Of a stretch of 40,561 nucleotides of DNA, positions 8,845-17,641 are shown piece by piece. Source of the DNA: an uncultured Rhizobiaceae group bacterium. Its GTDB lineage: Bacteria > Pseudomonadota > Alphaproteobacteria > Rhizobiales > Rhizobiaceae. The stretch spans positions 1 to 40,561 of the forward strand of contig CALIOE010000032.1 of assembly GCA_938044775.1 (NCBI GenBank), in the 5' to 3' direction. Each line of letters opens with the position of its first letter. Position 1 is the stretch's first letter. A program made the translations under genes and the position numbers. Under the pieces are notes generated by a model. It searched no databases and was not told where the DNA came from. It was given only the letters and a program-made list of their open reading frames with translations.

Positions 8845-9320
8845 GCAGGCGGCGGTTTTATGACCTGCTTCAACCAGGAATGGTTCAGGAACTCGGCAGC
8901 TATACGTTCGAACGGGACGAGATTATCGATTTCGCCAGCCAGTTTGATCCGCAGCCTTTTCATTTGAGCGAGGAGGCTGCGGCGAACAGCAACTTTGGCG
9001 CCCTGTGTGCGTCAGGCTGGCATACGGTCTCCGTCTGGATGCGCATGAATGTTATGAATGGGCGCACCGAATTGGTGCGATTGACCGGAAATGCTGACAT
9101 CAATTCACATTTCGGCCCCTCTCCCGGCGTTCGGAATCTGAAGTGGCTCTGGCCGGTCTATGTGGGCGATACAATAACCTTCCGCTCAACGCTCACCGGA
9201 AAACGCAGCTCTCCAAACCGCCCCGGATGGGGCATGGTGATGAGCCATTCCGAAGGCTTCAATCAGAATGGCAAGCTGGTAATCAGCATGGACGGGGCTG
9301 TAACCATAAGGACGGACTAA
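8841..9320 (+). CDS. MaoC-like hot-dog fold dehydratase (second of pair)
   Basis: This 159-residue protein has the same FDPQPFH signature (Asp36, His41), ASGWHT and LKWLWPVYVGDTI as the preceding protein, so the two are diverged paralogues. The four-base ATGA overlap implies translational coupling. The two could form a heterodimer, since MaoC hydratases work as hot-dog dimers, or could handle different thioesters. It is followed 3 bp later by the GFA-like gene. Confidence 0.9.
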   Translation: MSRRRFYDLLQPGMVQELGSYTFERDEIIDFASQFDPQPFHLSEEAAANSNFGALCASGWHTVSVWMRMNVMNGRTELVRLTGNADINSHFGPSPGVRNLKWLWPVYVGDTITFRSTLTGKRSSPNRPGWGMVMSHSEGFNQNGKLVISMDGAVTIRTD

Positions 9321-9323
9321 AAC

Positions 9324-9719
9324 ATGAAGACCACCAATCCATCAATTACAGGCGGATGCGCATGCGGCGCGATCAGCTATGCCTCGACCAGCACTCCCCT
9401 CTTCTCGTTTCATTGTCAGTGCCGCGCCTGCCAGAAGATGACAGGTACCGGCCACTCATCGGCGTTCATATGCCGGGATGCGGAGACCGAGTTCAGCGGT
9501 CAGCTTACATGGTTCGAGCGCCAGGCACCGAGCGGCAACGTCGTCAAGCAGGGCTTTTGCGCCACTTGCGGCTCGCCTGTGGTCAATCGCAATTCCGGCT
9601 ATCCCGACAAAGTTTATCTGACCGCCGGCAGCATGAACGAACCGTCCGGGTTCAAGCCGCAAAAAGTGGTTCACCGCGATGAGGGACACGCCTGGGATCT
9701 TGTTGATCCGGAGGTCTGA
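9324..9719 (+). CDS. GFA family protein (glutathione-dependent formaldehyde-activating enzyme-like)
   Basis: This is a small zinc protein of 131 residues. Its cysteine pattern matches the GFA fold: CxC at 12/14, CxCxxC at 31/33/36 and CxxC at 79/82. GFA itself joins formaldehyde to glutathione, but most family members have no proven activity. The gene lies 3 bp after the second maoC and 6 bp before the P450. P450 demethylation can release formaldehyde, which would give a GFA protein a use here; that link is inference. Confidence 0.85.
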   Translation: MKTTNPSITGGCACGAISYASTSTPLFSFHCQCRACQKMTGTGHSSAFICRDAETEFSGQLTWFERQAPSGNVVKQGFCATCGSPVVNRNSGYPDKVYLTAGSMNEPSGFKPQKVVHRDEGHAWDLVDPEV

Positions 9720-9725
9720 TCAGGT

Positions 9726-10961
9726 ATGTCAGACCCACTTCATCCCACATTTGATCCGCTATCAAAGGGCTTTTCCGAAGACCCGTACAGCGTCTATGAG
9801 GCCCTGCGGGCCTTAAACAATCCATTCTATTTTGACGCCCAGGATATGTGGCTGCTCTCCCGTTACGAAGACGTGGCAGCAATCGCGACCAACCCCGATA
9901 TGGTTCGTTCACTTGCCGGCATCGAAACGGAGCAGGAAAGTCGCGAAAGACAACGGCGTGCCAACTGGCACGACATGCCATTTCACGAACGCGTTGTGCA
10001 GTTCAGCCTCCTTGACAGCGATGGTGAAGTTCATCGCCGCCTGCGAAAACAAGTCTTTGGCGAATTTTCGGTGCGTAACGTTGCCGAGTTGGAACCGGTT
10101 GTTCAGGGCTTTGTTGATCGGCTTCTAACCGATCTCGCGCAGCGCGAAGAAATCGAGTTTGTTGAAGATTTTGCGGCCCACATTCCAGGCTTCATCATCG
10201 GGCACTTGCTGGGCGTACCGGCAGAGGATTCCCGCCAATTGCGCATCTGGTCCGAACAGGTCGTTCAGTTTTTCGATGTCGATCGAAGCGCGGAGCGAAA
10301 GATCATCGCTGAAACAGCGACGCGAGAGTTCTACGACTATCTGACCGAACTAAAAAAGGCACGGGTCAGGGCTCCGCAACGTGACTTGATCTCAAAAATG
10401 ATCGCGGATGAGGCAAAAGGGTTCTATAGCGGGGATGAATTCATCTCGACCTGCATGTTGGTGCTCATGGCCGGTCACGGCTCGACCATCGACGTGCTTG
10501 GAAGCGGTATGCATACGCTGCTCAAAAATCCTTCGGCCATGCGCCGGCTGCGAGATGTTCCCTCGCTCATTCCACAGGCCATCCAGGAGATGTTTCGCTA
10601 CGAACCTCCCCTGCCTTTCTTTCATCGCCACGCGACAAGCGAAGTTACTCTGCGAGGAAATCGCTATCCGGCCGGCACCACGTTTGGTCTGCTATACGGT
10701 GCGGCAAACCGCGATCCGGAGCAGTTTAATGACCCTGATTCGTTCAACATTGATCGCGCACCAAATCGCCATCTTGCCTTTGGCCTGGGTGCACATTTAT
10801 GCCTTGGCAACAATTTGGCCCGCCTGAATATGAGGGTGATCTTTGAAACCCTTTTGAAAAATTTCTCAGAGTTCGAACTGGCCAACCCGCTGGTGCCTTA
10901 CAAAAGAGGACTTTCCGTTCGTGGGCCCGCGAAACTCAACATCCGATGGAAACCTGCCTGA
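9726..10961 (+). CDS. Cytochrome P450
   Basis: This soluble class I bacterial P450 of 411 residues has the heme-thiolate signature FGLGAHLCLG with proximal ligand Cys359. The K-helix ExxR is in EMFRYE, and the I-helix reads AGHGST. The usual acid-alcohol pair in that helix (AGxDT or ET) is Gly-Ser here, which may alter proton delivery. No ferredoxin or ferredoxin reductase gene lies beside it, so redox partners must come from elsewhere. Ribosome-binding site GGAGGT is at 9709-9714. As the last gene of the maoC-maoC-GFA-P450 operon, its stop directly abuts the stop of the convergent tetR. Confidence 0.95.
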   Translation: MSDPLHPTFDPLSKGFSEDPYSVYEALRALNNPFYFDAQDMWLLSRYEDVAAIATNPDMVRSLAGIETEQESRERQRRANWHDMPFHERVVQFSLLDSDGEVHRRLRKQVFGEFSVRNVAELEPVVQGFVDRLLTDLAQREEIEFVEDFAAHIPGFIIGHLLGVPAEDSRQLRIWSEQVVQFFDVDRSAERKIIAETATREFYDYLTELKKARVRAPQRDLISKMIADEAKGFYSGDEFISTCMLVLMAGHGSTIDVLGSGMHTLLKNPSAMRRLRDVPSLIPQAIQEMFRYEPPLPFFHRHATSEVTLRGNRYPAGTTFGLLYGAANRDPEQFNDPDSFNIDRAPNRHLAFGLGAHLCLGNNLARLNMRVIFETLLKNFSEFELANPLVPYKRGLSVRGPAKLNIRWKPA

Positions 10962-11573
10962 TCAGCGTTGCGCTAAGCGGTCGGTGAGCAACCGAACCGC
11001 TTCGTCAAATCGCATGACAGAGCCCTGAGTGCGCCCCGCCAGGTGCGCGCCTTCCAGCACGGCAAGACACGACATAGCTTCTGCTGCCGGGTCTGCGACA
11101 TTCGAAATCGATTGATCAGCAAGCCCCTGTTCGAAAACCGACCGCAGCCAGTCGACGCTTCTTGACCGGAAGCTCAACATCTCGTGCGTCACTGTATCAT
11201 CGAAAGCTTCGCTGCTGATCGACAGGGCGACGCACAGACACAGCCTGTCGCCGACTCCCAACGCGTCCCGGTAGCGCCTGATCTGACGCTTGAGCCGTTC
11301 GCCACCGGTCTTCGAGCTGGCGTCGATGGCATCAAGCTGTTGATCGAGATCAGCCCGATAGCGCTGCATGAGTGCCAACCCAAGATCAGACTTCCTGGGA
11401 AAGTGGTAATGTATCGAAGCCTTTCGGATGCCGATCGCCGAGGCGAGGTCGGCATAGCTGAATCCATCAAATCCCCGCGACCGCACAACGGCTTCCGCAG
11501 AGTCAAGAAGGGCCGACTTTGTATCTGATTGTCGCTTCGACAAGACGCCTTCCGTTTCGCCTGACAGGTTCAA
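10962..11573 (-). CDS. TetR/AcrR family transcriptional regulator
   Basis: This is a TetR-type repressor of about 193-203 residues. The helix-turn-helix is at about residues 38-62 (YADLASAIGIRKASIHYHFP), followed by KSDLGLALMQRY, typical of the AcrR group with a TetR_C_33-like ligand domain. The start is uncertain because no ATG is available. TTG at 11573 and TTG at 11543 are both possible, the latter preceded closely by GGAAGG. It follows the cupin gene by 75 bp on the same strand, so it is probably the last gene of a gst-cupin-tetR operon and may bind the palindrome in that operon's promoter. Confidence 0.88.
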   Translation of the reverse strand: MNLSGETEGVLSKRQSDTKSALLDSAEAVVRSRGFDGFSYADLASAIGIRKASIHYHFPRKSDLGLALMQRYRADLDQQLDAIDASSKTGGERLKRQIRRYRDALGVGDRLCLCVALSISSEAFDDTVTHEMLSFRSRSVDWLRSVFEQGLADQSISNVADPAAEAMSCLAVLEGAHLAGRTQGSVMRFDEAVRLLTDRLAQR

Positions 11574-11648
11574 AATGCGCGCCCGACCCGTTATGGCAGC
11601 GGGCCGGAACGCTGTTGATAGAGCATTGAGGCAGATTTCCCAATACGG

Positions 11649-12332
11649 TTAAACCGCAGGTGGTTTCGCATGCGGCAAATGGCGTAGTTTCATCCAGACC
11701 TTTGCGCCTGAGGGCCCGGCGACAGCATTCAACACCCCGCCCTGCGGCACGCGAAGCCAGGAGTGACTGCGCAACCGGTCTGCGCCCTCCACAAAGCTGC
11801 CTTCCAATACCAGAAACTCTGCCCCTTCCGGCAGATCCATCTCGACAACCGCGTCCGGCCCCCATGTCTCCATCCGCACCGTTTCAAGATCGTCACGGTA
11901 AAGCGGAACGACGCTTACACCGGGTCGTTGGGCAGCAGGGACTGGCTCGGTCTTGTTCATGTTGATCATGATTTGGGTGCGGTCCTCAGGATCAAATTGC
12001 CAGAGCTTAACAAAGATCGTACAGCCCGATTCAGAGCCAGGCGTGTGCGATGAAGTTGGTGGGTTGCGGATATAGGAGCCAACCGGAAAATCCCCGTGCT
12101 CGTCCTGGAACACACCATCGAGCACGATAAACTCTTCGCCACCGGTGTGAACATGGGAGGAGAACTTGCTTTGCGGCGCGTAGCGGACAATCGTGGTTGC
12201 ACGCGCGACCTCCCCGCCTATGCGATCCAGCATTCTCCTGTCTACACCAGGCATAGGAGAGGAAAGCCACTCCACCTCGTCAGGATGCACCACCACCCGC
12301 TTGGTAAAATCTGCATTGAGTTCCACAGCCAT
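11649..12332 (-). CDS. Bicupin protein, ChrR-like
   Basis: This 227-residue protein has two cupin barrels. The first has the metal-site pattern HVHTGGEEF (His60, His62, Glu66/67). The second, around VEMDLPEGAEFLVLEGSF, lacks a complete histidine set. It resembles the anti-sigma-associated ChrR cupin family without the zinc-binding N-terminal domain, so an enzyme or sensor of small oxidised molecules is more likely than an anti-sigma factor. The ribosome-binding site AAAGGAA precedes the ATG. It lies 20 bp after gst, and the two are probably co-transcribed. Confidence 0.8.
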   Translation of the reverse strand: MAVELNADFTKRVVVHPDEVEWLSSPMPGVDRRMLDRIGGEVARATTIVRYAPQSKFSSHVHTGGEEFIVLDGVFQDEHGDFPVGSYIRNPPTSSHTPGSESGCTIFVKLWQFDPEDRTQIMINMNKTEPVPAAQRPGVSVVPLYRDDLETVRMETWGPDAVVEMDLPEGAEFLVLEGSFVEGADRLRSHSWLRVPQGGVLNAVAGPSGAKVWMKLRHLPHAKPPAV

Positions 12333-12352
12333 TTCCTTTCCGCGAGCTGAGC

Positions 12353-12973
12353 CTAAACAGCCATACTCGGTCTTTGTGCCACTCTTGCACGCCAGCTCGA
12401 GAGATTCGTCAATTCCGCCGGGATATCGACCTTGGCAAGATCTGCAAAGGCCAGTCCAGCAAAAGCTGTGATGTCAGCCATGGAAAAACTCTCTCCGGCC
12501 AGCCAGTCATTATCGGCCAGCACACCATCAAGATACGCCATCGTCTCTTGAGACTTGGCGCGTCGCTTCATGCCCCACTCCTTGTTCTGATCAGTCTCCA
12601 GATCCGGCCCCAGGCCAGGCGTGGCGTGATGAAAGTAATCGCCGACAGCGTTCAGCAATCCGCCTTCGGCGCGCAGGTTCATCATCGAAACGAGGGCGCG
12701 CTCTTTTGCAGTGTTGCCGCACAGCACGGTACCGGGAAGGTGTTGATCGAGATATTCTGTAATCGCGGTGCAGTGGGATATGCAGGTGCCATCATCCAGT
12801 TCAAGACATGGAACAGTGGCATCGGGATTCTTGGCCTTGAATTGCGGCGTCCGGTGTTCGCCGCCCATCACATCCACTTTGACAAACGCCACCTGGTCGG
12901 AGGCCCCCTTCTCGGCAAGAGCTATGCGGATACGGGCCGGGTTTGGAAATCCTTCAACGTCGTAAATTTTCAT
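12353..12973 (-). CDS. Glutathione S-transferase
   Basis: This 206-residue cytoplasmic GST has a thioredoxin-like N-terminal domain (about 1-80) with PNPARIRIALAEKG, the cis-Pro in ATVPCLEL and the CISHCTAITEYLD glutathione-site helix. An all-helical C-terminal domain with SMADITAFAGL follows (about 90-200). The start is backed by GGAGAGA just upstream of ATG. The first gene of the gst-cupin-tetR operon, it is preceded by a promoter region containing a perfect 16-bp palindrome. It probably conjugates glutathione to an electrophile sensed by the regulator. Confidence 0.93.
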   Translation of the reverse strand: MKIYDVEGFPNPARIRIALAEKGASDQVAFVKVDVMGGEHRTPQFKAKNPDATVPCLELDDGTCISHCTAITEYLDQHLPGTVLCGNTAKERALVSMMNLRAEGGLLNAVGDYFHHATPGLGPDLETDQNKEWGMKRRAKSQETMAYLDGVLADNDWLAGESFSMADITAFAGLAFADLAKVDIPAELTNLSSWRARVAQRPSMAV

Positions 12974-13026
12974 GGGGTCTCTCCTTCGGTGGGTTCTGGA
13001 ACAGTTGAGTTACAAACAACAGCAGT

Positions 13027-13032
13027 ATTCTA
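13027..13032 (-). promoter_or_regulatory. Probable -10 element of the gst operon
   Basis: Read on the minus strand this is TAGAAT, overlapping the edge of the palindromic operator by two bases. It would give a transcript starting about 47 bases before the gst ATG. A convincing -35 is not clear; TTGAGA lies 21 bases upstream, which is too far for a standard promoter. Confidence 0.4.
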
Positions 13033-13046
13033 CCTACTAGTAGGTA
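13031..13046. promoter_or_regulatory. Perfect 16-bp palindromic operator upstream of gst
   Basis: TACCTACTAGTAGGTA is identical to its reverse complement. It overlaps the predicted -10 region of the gst-cupin-tetR operon, the position expected for a repressor site. The TetR protein encoded at the end of that operon is the obvious candidate. A second inverted repeat, CTCAAG at 13055-13060 and CTTGAG at 13066-13071, lies just upstream. Confidence 0.75.
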
Positions 13047-13213
13047 AAAAATTTCTCAAGCCTTTCTTGAGCCAAATTCTGTTTTTCACCGACTTGTGAT
13101 CTCACATCTCAAAATCGCGGACCCTCAGCGCTAGAGCACGACAGTGTTATTCAGGGCGTCCCCTTCAAGGTGGGCCAAAATGAAGTTAGGCTAGCAACCG
13201 GAGGCACGACATC

Positions 13214-13555
13214 ATGGCCCACGATGACAAGGCGGCAGACAGAGTGCGCAGCGCGTTGGCGAACCATTCAGGTGTGTTGGAAATCAGAATGATGGGTGGG
13301 CTGGTTTTCATGGTGCAAGGCCACATGTGCTGCGGCATCCATGATCATGATCTCATGGTCCGTGTCGGACCCAAGGCCTATGAAAAAGCTTTACGGGAGC
13401 CTCATGCGAAGCCGCTGGATATTGGCGGCGGGCGGCGGCCTCGCGCCTTCATATGCGTGGAGCCGGAAGGCTATTCTACAGAGCAGACATTGACCGACTG
13501 GGTTGCCAGAGGACTGGAATTCGTCGCAACGCTGCCTGAAAAAGAAGGTCGCTGA
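13214..13555 (+). CDS. TfoX/Sxy N-terminal domain protein
   Basis: This 113-residue protein matches the TfoX N-terminal domain: a helix-strand start, RMMGGLVFMVQGHMCCGIHDHDLMVRVG and a C-terminal PRAFICVEPEGY. It lacks the C-terminal TfoX domain of the competence regulator, so no competence role should be assumed; many alphaproteobacteria carry such stand-alone proteins of unknown function. GGAGG at 13200-13204 supports the ATG. It is divergent from gst, with about 240 bp between them, and convergent with lysE. Confidence 0.85.
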   Translation: MAHDDKAADRVRSALANHSGVLEIRMMGGLVFMVQGHMCCGIHDHDLMVRVGPKAYEKALREPHAKPLDIGGGRRPRAFICVEPEGYSTEQTLTDWVARGLEFVATLPEKEGR

Positions 13556-13577
13556 GCCGAACCGGATCCTCGAACCT

Positions 13578-14189
13578 CTACCGGTCGGAAAATGCCAGCC
13601 GCAGCCCCAAAAATCCGAATGCCCCGGCGAAGGACCGCTTCATCCACTTCAAGATGGCCGGGCGCGTTACGACGTAGTCTCGAGCCAGCGCTGCGCAGGC
13701 GCCGTAAGCAACAAATACAATGAACGTCAACAGCATGAAGACACCGGCGAGGAGAAACATCGTTGCAGTCGCGCCTGCCTGTTCCGCGTCAACGAATTGT
13801 GGGAGAAAAGCCAGGAAGAACAGCGACAGTTTTGGGTTCAAGACGTTAAGCAAGGTCCCGTTGATGGCGGTTTTAACCAGGGATCGCGGTTTGCGGTTCT
13901 CGCTCACGTCAAGGGAGCCACCGTCACGAAGAATACTCCAGGCCATATAAAAAAGGTATGCAACGCCAAGAAACTTCACCACCTGAAACGCCATTGCGCT
14001 GGTGTGGAAGATCGCGGCCAGACCAACAATGCTGGCCACGGCGGCGGGAACAATGCCCATAGTGCATCCAACAGCTGCCGCTGCGCTTGCCGAGAAACCT
14101 CGTCCAAGGCCGATTGCGATCGTATAGAGCACGCCGGTTCCAGGCAGCAAAATGACGATCATCGACGTGACAAGAAACTCGATACTCAT
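13578..14189 (-). CDS. LysE/RhtB family amino-acid exporter
   Basis: This inner-membrane exporter of about 203 residues has five to six hydrophobic segments. It includes MIVILLPGTGVLYTIAIGLGRG near the start, GxxxG-rich helices, the LGVAYLFYMAWSILR segment and NPKLSLFFLAFLPQFV, all typical of LysE/RhtB. I chose ATG 14189 rather than the upstream in-frame TTG at 14225, which would overlap the end of apt. The gene follows apt by 16 bp on the same strand, so it may be co-transcribed. The exported compound cannot be told from sequence. Confidence 0.9.
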   Translation of the reverse strand: MSIEFLVTSMIVILLPGTGVLYTIAIGLGRGFSASAAAAVGCTMGIVPAAVASIVGLAAIFHTSAMAFQVVKFLGVAYLFYMAWSILRDGGSLDVSENRKPRSLVKTAINGTLLNVLNPKLSLFFLAFLPQFVDAEQAGATATMFLLAGVFMLLTFIVFVAYGACAALARDYVVTRPAILKWMKRSFAGAFGFLGLRLAFSDR

Positions 14190-14205
14190 GGTGATTTCTG
14201 TTTCT

Positions 14206-14751
14206 TCAATCGCCGTCAAATTCAATCAGCGTTCGCACCGGTACGCCCAGCGATTCAATCTTCTTGCGTCCACCCAGATCCGGTAGATCAATCACGAAAC
14301 AGGCCGCCACTACTTCTGCACCGAGTTCCTTCAGCAGCTTGACCGCCGCTTCCGCAGTGCCACCCGTGGCAATCAGATCGTCGACAAGGAGAACCCGGTC
14401 GCCGGGATTGACGGCATCCCGGTGCATCTCCATCTCGTCAAGACCGTATTCCAGACTATAGGCGATGTTGACCTTTTCGCCTGGCAACTTGCCTTTCTTT
14501 CTGATCGGGACAAACCCAGATGTCAGCTGATGGGCAATGGCACCGCCAAGAATGAAGCCCCGCGCCTCGATACCCGCTACCTGGTCGAGTCCGATGCCCA
14601 CATAGGGATGCACCAGTGCATCCACCGAACGACGAAAAGCACGCGGATGCTGAAGCAGCGATGTCACATCGCGAAACGTGACGCCGGGTTTGGGATAGTC
14701 CTCAATCGCCCGAATGACGTCGGAAAGTTCCTGAGTGAGGGATTCTTCCAT
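14206..14751 (-). CDS. apt: Adenine phosphoribosyltransferase
   Basis: It converts adenine and PRPP to AMP in purine salvage. The 181-residue protein contains the PRPP-binding motif [14 protein letters not shown], the family's [13 protein letters not shown] segment and the [12 protein letters not shown] loop. Length and motifs are complete. It lies 68 bp downstream of petC and just upstream of lysE. An apt gene next to petABC is a recurring arrangement in rhizobia, with no known functional reason. Confidence 0.97.
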   Translation of the reverse strand: MEESLTQELSDVIRAIEDYPKPGVTFRDVTSLLQHPRAFRRSVDALVHPYVGIGLDQVAGIEARGFILGGAIAHQLTSGFVPIRKKGKLPGEKVNIAYSLEYGLDEMEMHRDAVNPGDRVLLVDDLIATGGTAEAAVKLLKELGAEVVAACFVIDLPDLGGRKKIESLGVPVRTLIEFDGD

Positions 14752-14819
14752 AGGATGTCTTACACTGCGTGGGTGAAGAAAGCAGACCGGTGTGCCGGTA
14801 AGGCCGGCACCTCACACGA

Positions 14820-15686
14820 TCAGTGTTTGACGTCAGCCCAGACCTTCTTCTTGGTGAAGTAAAGCAGTCCCGCGAAAATGAGCAGGAAGAGCAAAACAAT
14901 GAACCCGCTTTGCTTGCGTGCGGCGAGGCCAGGTTCGGCAGCCCACATCATAAAGGCTGAGACATCCTTGGCATATTGCTCAACTGTCTGCGGTGATCCG
15001 TCGGTATACTCGACGAGCTCCTCGCTCAGCGGCGGCGCCATGGCGAGTGCGTTGCCAGCCACAAAATACGGATTGTAGTAAAGTCCTTCCAGCACCTCGA
15101 CACCCTCCGGCGGCTCTTCGGGATACCCGGTCAGCAGCGAATAGATGTAGTCCGGGCCATTTTCAGCATACATGGTGAATATGTCGAAGATGAAGGTCGG
15201 AAAGCCACGCTCAGGAGCGCGGGCCTTGGCGAGCAACGAAAAGTCTGGAGGCAAGGCACCGCCATTGGCAGATGCAGCCTCTTTGTCATTAGCATAGGGG
15301 CCCTTGAAACGATCGGTTGCACGGGCTGGCCGCTCAAACATCTCGCCATCGTCATTGGGGCCGTCTGTGACCTCGTACTCAGCGGCATAGGCCTTGATCT
15401 GGTCATCGTTGTAACCGAGATCCGCAAGGTTGCGGTAAGAGAGCAGGTTCATTGAGTGGCAGGCTGCACAAACCTCGGTGTAGACTTTGAGGCCGCGCTG
15501 CAATTGCCCCTTGTCCCATTTGCCGAACGGGCCACCAAATGACCAGCTTTGTTCTCTTGGTTTTTTGATCGGGTAATGCGCAGTGCCACCCTCTTCTTCG
15601 GCAGCAAAGGCAGTGCCAAGGAAAACACCGGCAGCAACAATGGAGGCAGTCGCTGCAGCCAACAGTTTGGAAACGATGGATTTCAT
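14820..15686 (-). CDS. petC: Cytochrome c1 of the bc1 complex
   Basis: This is the periplasmic heme subunit of ubiquinol-cytochrome c reductase (complex III). The 288-residue precursor has a signal peptide (SKLLAAATASIVAAG to AFA, about residues 1-29). The heme c site CAACH places Cys73, Cys76 and His77, and the likely axial Met is in ALAMAPPL. One C-terminal membrane anchor (GFIVLLFLLIFAGLLYF) precedes a basic end. ATG 15686 is chosen because it starts the signal peptide; an open frame extends upstream but into petB. It is the last gene of petA-petB-petC. Confidence 0.97.
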   Translation of the reverse strand: MKSIVSKLLAAATASIVAAGVFLGTAFAAEEEGGTAHYPIKKPREQSWSFGGPFGKWDKGQLQRGLKVYTEVCAACHSMNLLSYRNLADLGYNDDQIKAYAAEYEVTDGPNDDGEMFERPARATDRFKGPYANDKEAASANGGALPPDFSLLAKARAPERGFPTFIFDIFTMYAENGPDYIYSLLTGYPEEPPEGVEVLEGLYYNPYFVAGNALAMAPPLSEELVEYTDGSPQTVEQYAKDVSAFMMWAAEPGLAARKQSGFIVLLFLLIFAGLLYFTKKKVWADVKH

Positions 15687-15753
15687 ACTATTCAGTCTTT
15701 CGATTGAAAACTGCGCCACGAGAGTGATGCAGCTTTGGCAGCAATCTTGCCGG

Positions 15754-17076
15754 TTAGCTTTTTGTTTCTGGTGCAGCGGTCGATCCGGCCAGCTGGGACG
15801 CACCGGATAATTCCGCCTTGCCGAGCACCGCATCGGTGATGCTGGCCGGGCGTGGTTTAGGTTTCTCGAAGAATCCCAGCAGCGGCATGACGATCAGGAA
15901 ATGCGCAAAGTACCAAAATGTGGTCGCCTTCATCAGCGGTATCCAAATTCCTTCTGCCGGGCGTGAGCCGAGATAGCCAAGGAACACCGCGTTGATCGCG
16001 AACAACCAGAAGAAAACCTTGTAGAGCGGCCGGTAATTTGCAGAGCGCACGTCCGAAGTATCGAGCCAAGGCACGAAAAACAGAACGACGATGGCACCAA
16101 ACATGGCAAGAACACCACCCAACTTCGAGTCGATCAGTACAATATCGGTGAACGGAATACCGATGTTGAAATCGATGGCACGCAAAATGGCGTAGAACGG
16201 CAGGAAGTACCATTCAGGAACGATGTGAGCCGGGGTCTTTAACGGATCAGCCGGGATATAGTTATCCGCATGGCCAAGATAGTCGGGCAGGAAGAATACG
16301 AAATAGCACATCAGCGCCATAAACAGCACCAGTGCGAGAGCGTCTTTCAGCGTCGCGTATGGTGTAAACGGAATAACATCCTGCTTCGACTTGACCTCGA
16401 CACCCGTCGGATTGGTCTGGCCGGTAACATGCAGCGCCCAGACGTGAAGAATTACCACACCGGCTATCATGAACGGGAGCAGATAGTGCAGTGAGAAGAA
16501 ACGGTTGAGCGTTGCACTGCCAACCGAGTAGCCGCCCAGCAGGTATTCGCGCACCGTCTCGCCAACCAGCGGAATGGCCGAAAAGAAACCGGTGATAACC
16601 TGTGCACCCCAATAGGACATCTGTCCCCAGGGAAGCACGTATCCCATGAACGCCGTGGCCATCATCAACAGATAGATAACAACCCCCAGGATCCAAAGAA
16701 CTTCTCGCGGTTCTTTGTAGGAACCGTAATAAAGCCCCCGGAAAATGTGTATGTAGACAGCCACAAAGAACATCGAAGCGCCGACGGCATGCCATGCCTG
16801 CAATGTCCCGCCATAGGCCACATCACGGCGCAGAAGCTGCACACTCTCAAAGGCGGTTGCTGCATCGGAAGTATAGTGCATTGCAATCACAACACCCGTG
16901 ATGATCTGGGAAACCAGCATGATCATCAAAATGCCGCCGAATGTGTAGAACCCGTTCAGGTTGCGGGGGACGGGATAGGAGACAAAGCTGTCGTGCACCA
17001 GCCGCGCCAGAGGCAGCCGTGCGTCCATCCATTTCCCAATGCCGGAGGTCGGGTTGTAAGTCGAATGTCCACTCAT
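15754..17076 (-). CDS. petB: Cytochrome b of the bc1 complex
   Basis: This membrane subunit of 440 residues carries both b hemes and the Qo and Qi sites. The four heme ligands have the right 14-residue spacings: His96/His110 and His197/His211. The Qo-site PEWY motif is present in [12 protein letters not shown]. About eight transmembrane helices are visible and the C-terminus is an Ala/Ser/Thr-rich tail. It is a separate cytochrome b, not fused to c1. It starts 16 bp after petA and ends 67 bp before petC. Confidence 0.98.
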   Translation of the reverse strand: MSGHSTYNPTSGIGKWMDARLPLARLVHDSFVSYPVPRNLNGFYTFGGILMIMLVSQIITGVVIAMHYTSDAATAFESVQLLRRDVAYGGTLQAWHAVGASMFFVAVYIHIFRGLYYGSYKEPREVLWILGVVIYLLMMATAFMGYVLPWGQMSYWGAQVITGFFSAIPLVGETVREYLLGGYSVGSATLNRFFSLHYLLPFMIAGVVILHVWALHVTGQTNPTGVEVKSKQDVIPFTPYATLKDALALVLFMALMCYFVFFLPDYLGHADNYIPADPLKTPAHIVPEWYFLPFYAILRAIDFNIGIPFTDIVLIDSKLGGVLAMFGAIVVLFFVPWLDTSDVRSANYRPLYKVFFWLFAINAVFLGYLGSRPAEGIWIPLMKATTFWYFAHFLIVMPLLGFFEKPKPRPASITDAVLGKAELSGASQLAGSTAAPETKS

Positions 17077-17092
17077 GAGCTTTTTCCTGTCC

Positions 17093-17641
17093 TTACGCTT
17101 TGTCGGCGCCGATTATCAGTCTGTCCGCATCGGCGAAGGCAAATGGCGGCAAGGGCAAATTGATCGGTGCAGGCCCTTTGGTCACGCGACCTGTAACATC
17201 GAACTTGGAGCCGTGACACGGGCAAATCCAGCCTTCAAAGCCGGTATCGATCTTGGTCGGGATACAACCCAGATGGGTGCAGTTCGCCGCCACGATCGTC
17301 CATTCCTTGGAGCCACCCTCTGGCGCTGCGATACGTTCGTCGGCAGGTTGGAAGTCACGAAACTCTGCTTGGCCGGCGTCTTCAGCCGCCTTGATTTCAG
17401 ATTCAGTCAGCTTGCGAATGAAGTAGGGAGCTCCCCGCCAAACGACCGTGATGAGCTGGCCTGCTTCGATCGCAGACAGATCAATTTCTACCGGAGCACC
17501 AGCAGCTTTTTCACGCTCATTTGGCTGCATCTGACTGACCAGCGGCCAGACGGATCCGCCGACTGCGACGACACCGGCAGCACCGGTAGCAATGTAAAGA
17601 AAATCGCGGCGGTTTGTTTCGCCGTGGTCACTTTCGCTCAT
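17093..17641 (-). CDS. petA: Rieske iron-sulfur protein of the bc1 complex
   Basis: This 182-residue subunit carries a 2Fe-2S cluster that accepts the first electron from ubiquinol. The ligands are Cys121 and His123 in CTHLGC and Cys140 and His143 in CPCHGS, with Cys126 and Cys142 forming the structural disulfide. The N-terminus has a Tat-like [13 protein letters not shown] followed by a membrane anchor (about 17-36). ATG 17641 is chosen because it gives the family-typical MSESDHG start; an open frame continues upstream without support. It is the first gene of petABC. Confidence 0.97.
   Translation of the reverse strand: MSESDHGETNRRDFLYIATGAAGVVAVGGSVWPLVSQMQPNEREKAAGAPVEIDLSAIEAGQLITVVWRGAPYFIRKLTESEIKAAEDAGQAEFRDFQPADERIAAPEGGSKEWTIVAANCTHLGCIPTKIDTGFEGWICPCHGSKFDVTGRVTKGPAPINLPLPPFAFADADRLIIGADKA

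Noticed and set aside
12374-13099. Plus-strand open frame of 241 codons opposite gst
   Set aside because: It is antisense to a clear GST gene with good motifs, has no family resemblance and no ribosome-binding site.
13214-13555. Competence regulator role for the TfoX-domain protein
   Set aside because: Only the N-terminal domain is present and no competence genes are visible.
13503-14342. Plus-strand open frame of 279 codons across lysE and apt
   Set aside because: It lies opposite two well-supported genes, is rich in Arg/His/Gln in the manner of shadow frames, and overlaps the tfoX 3' end.
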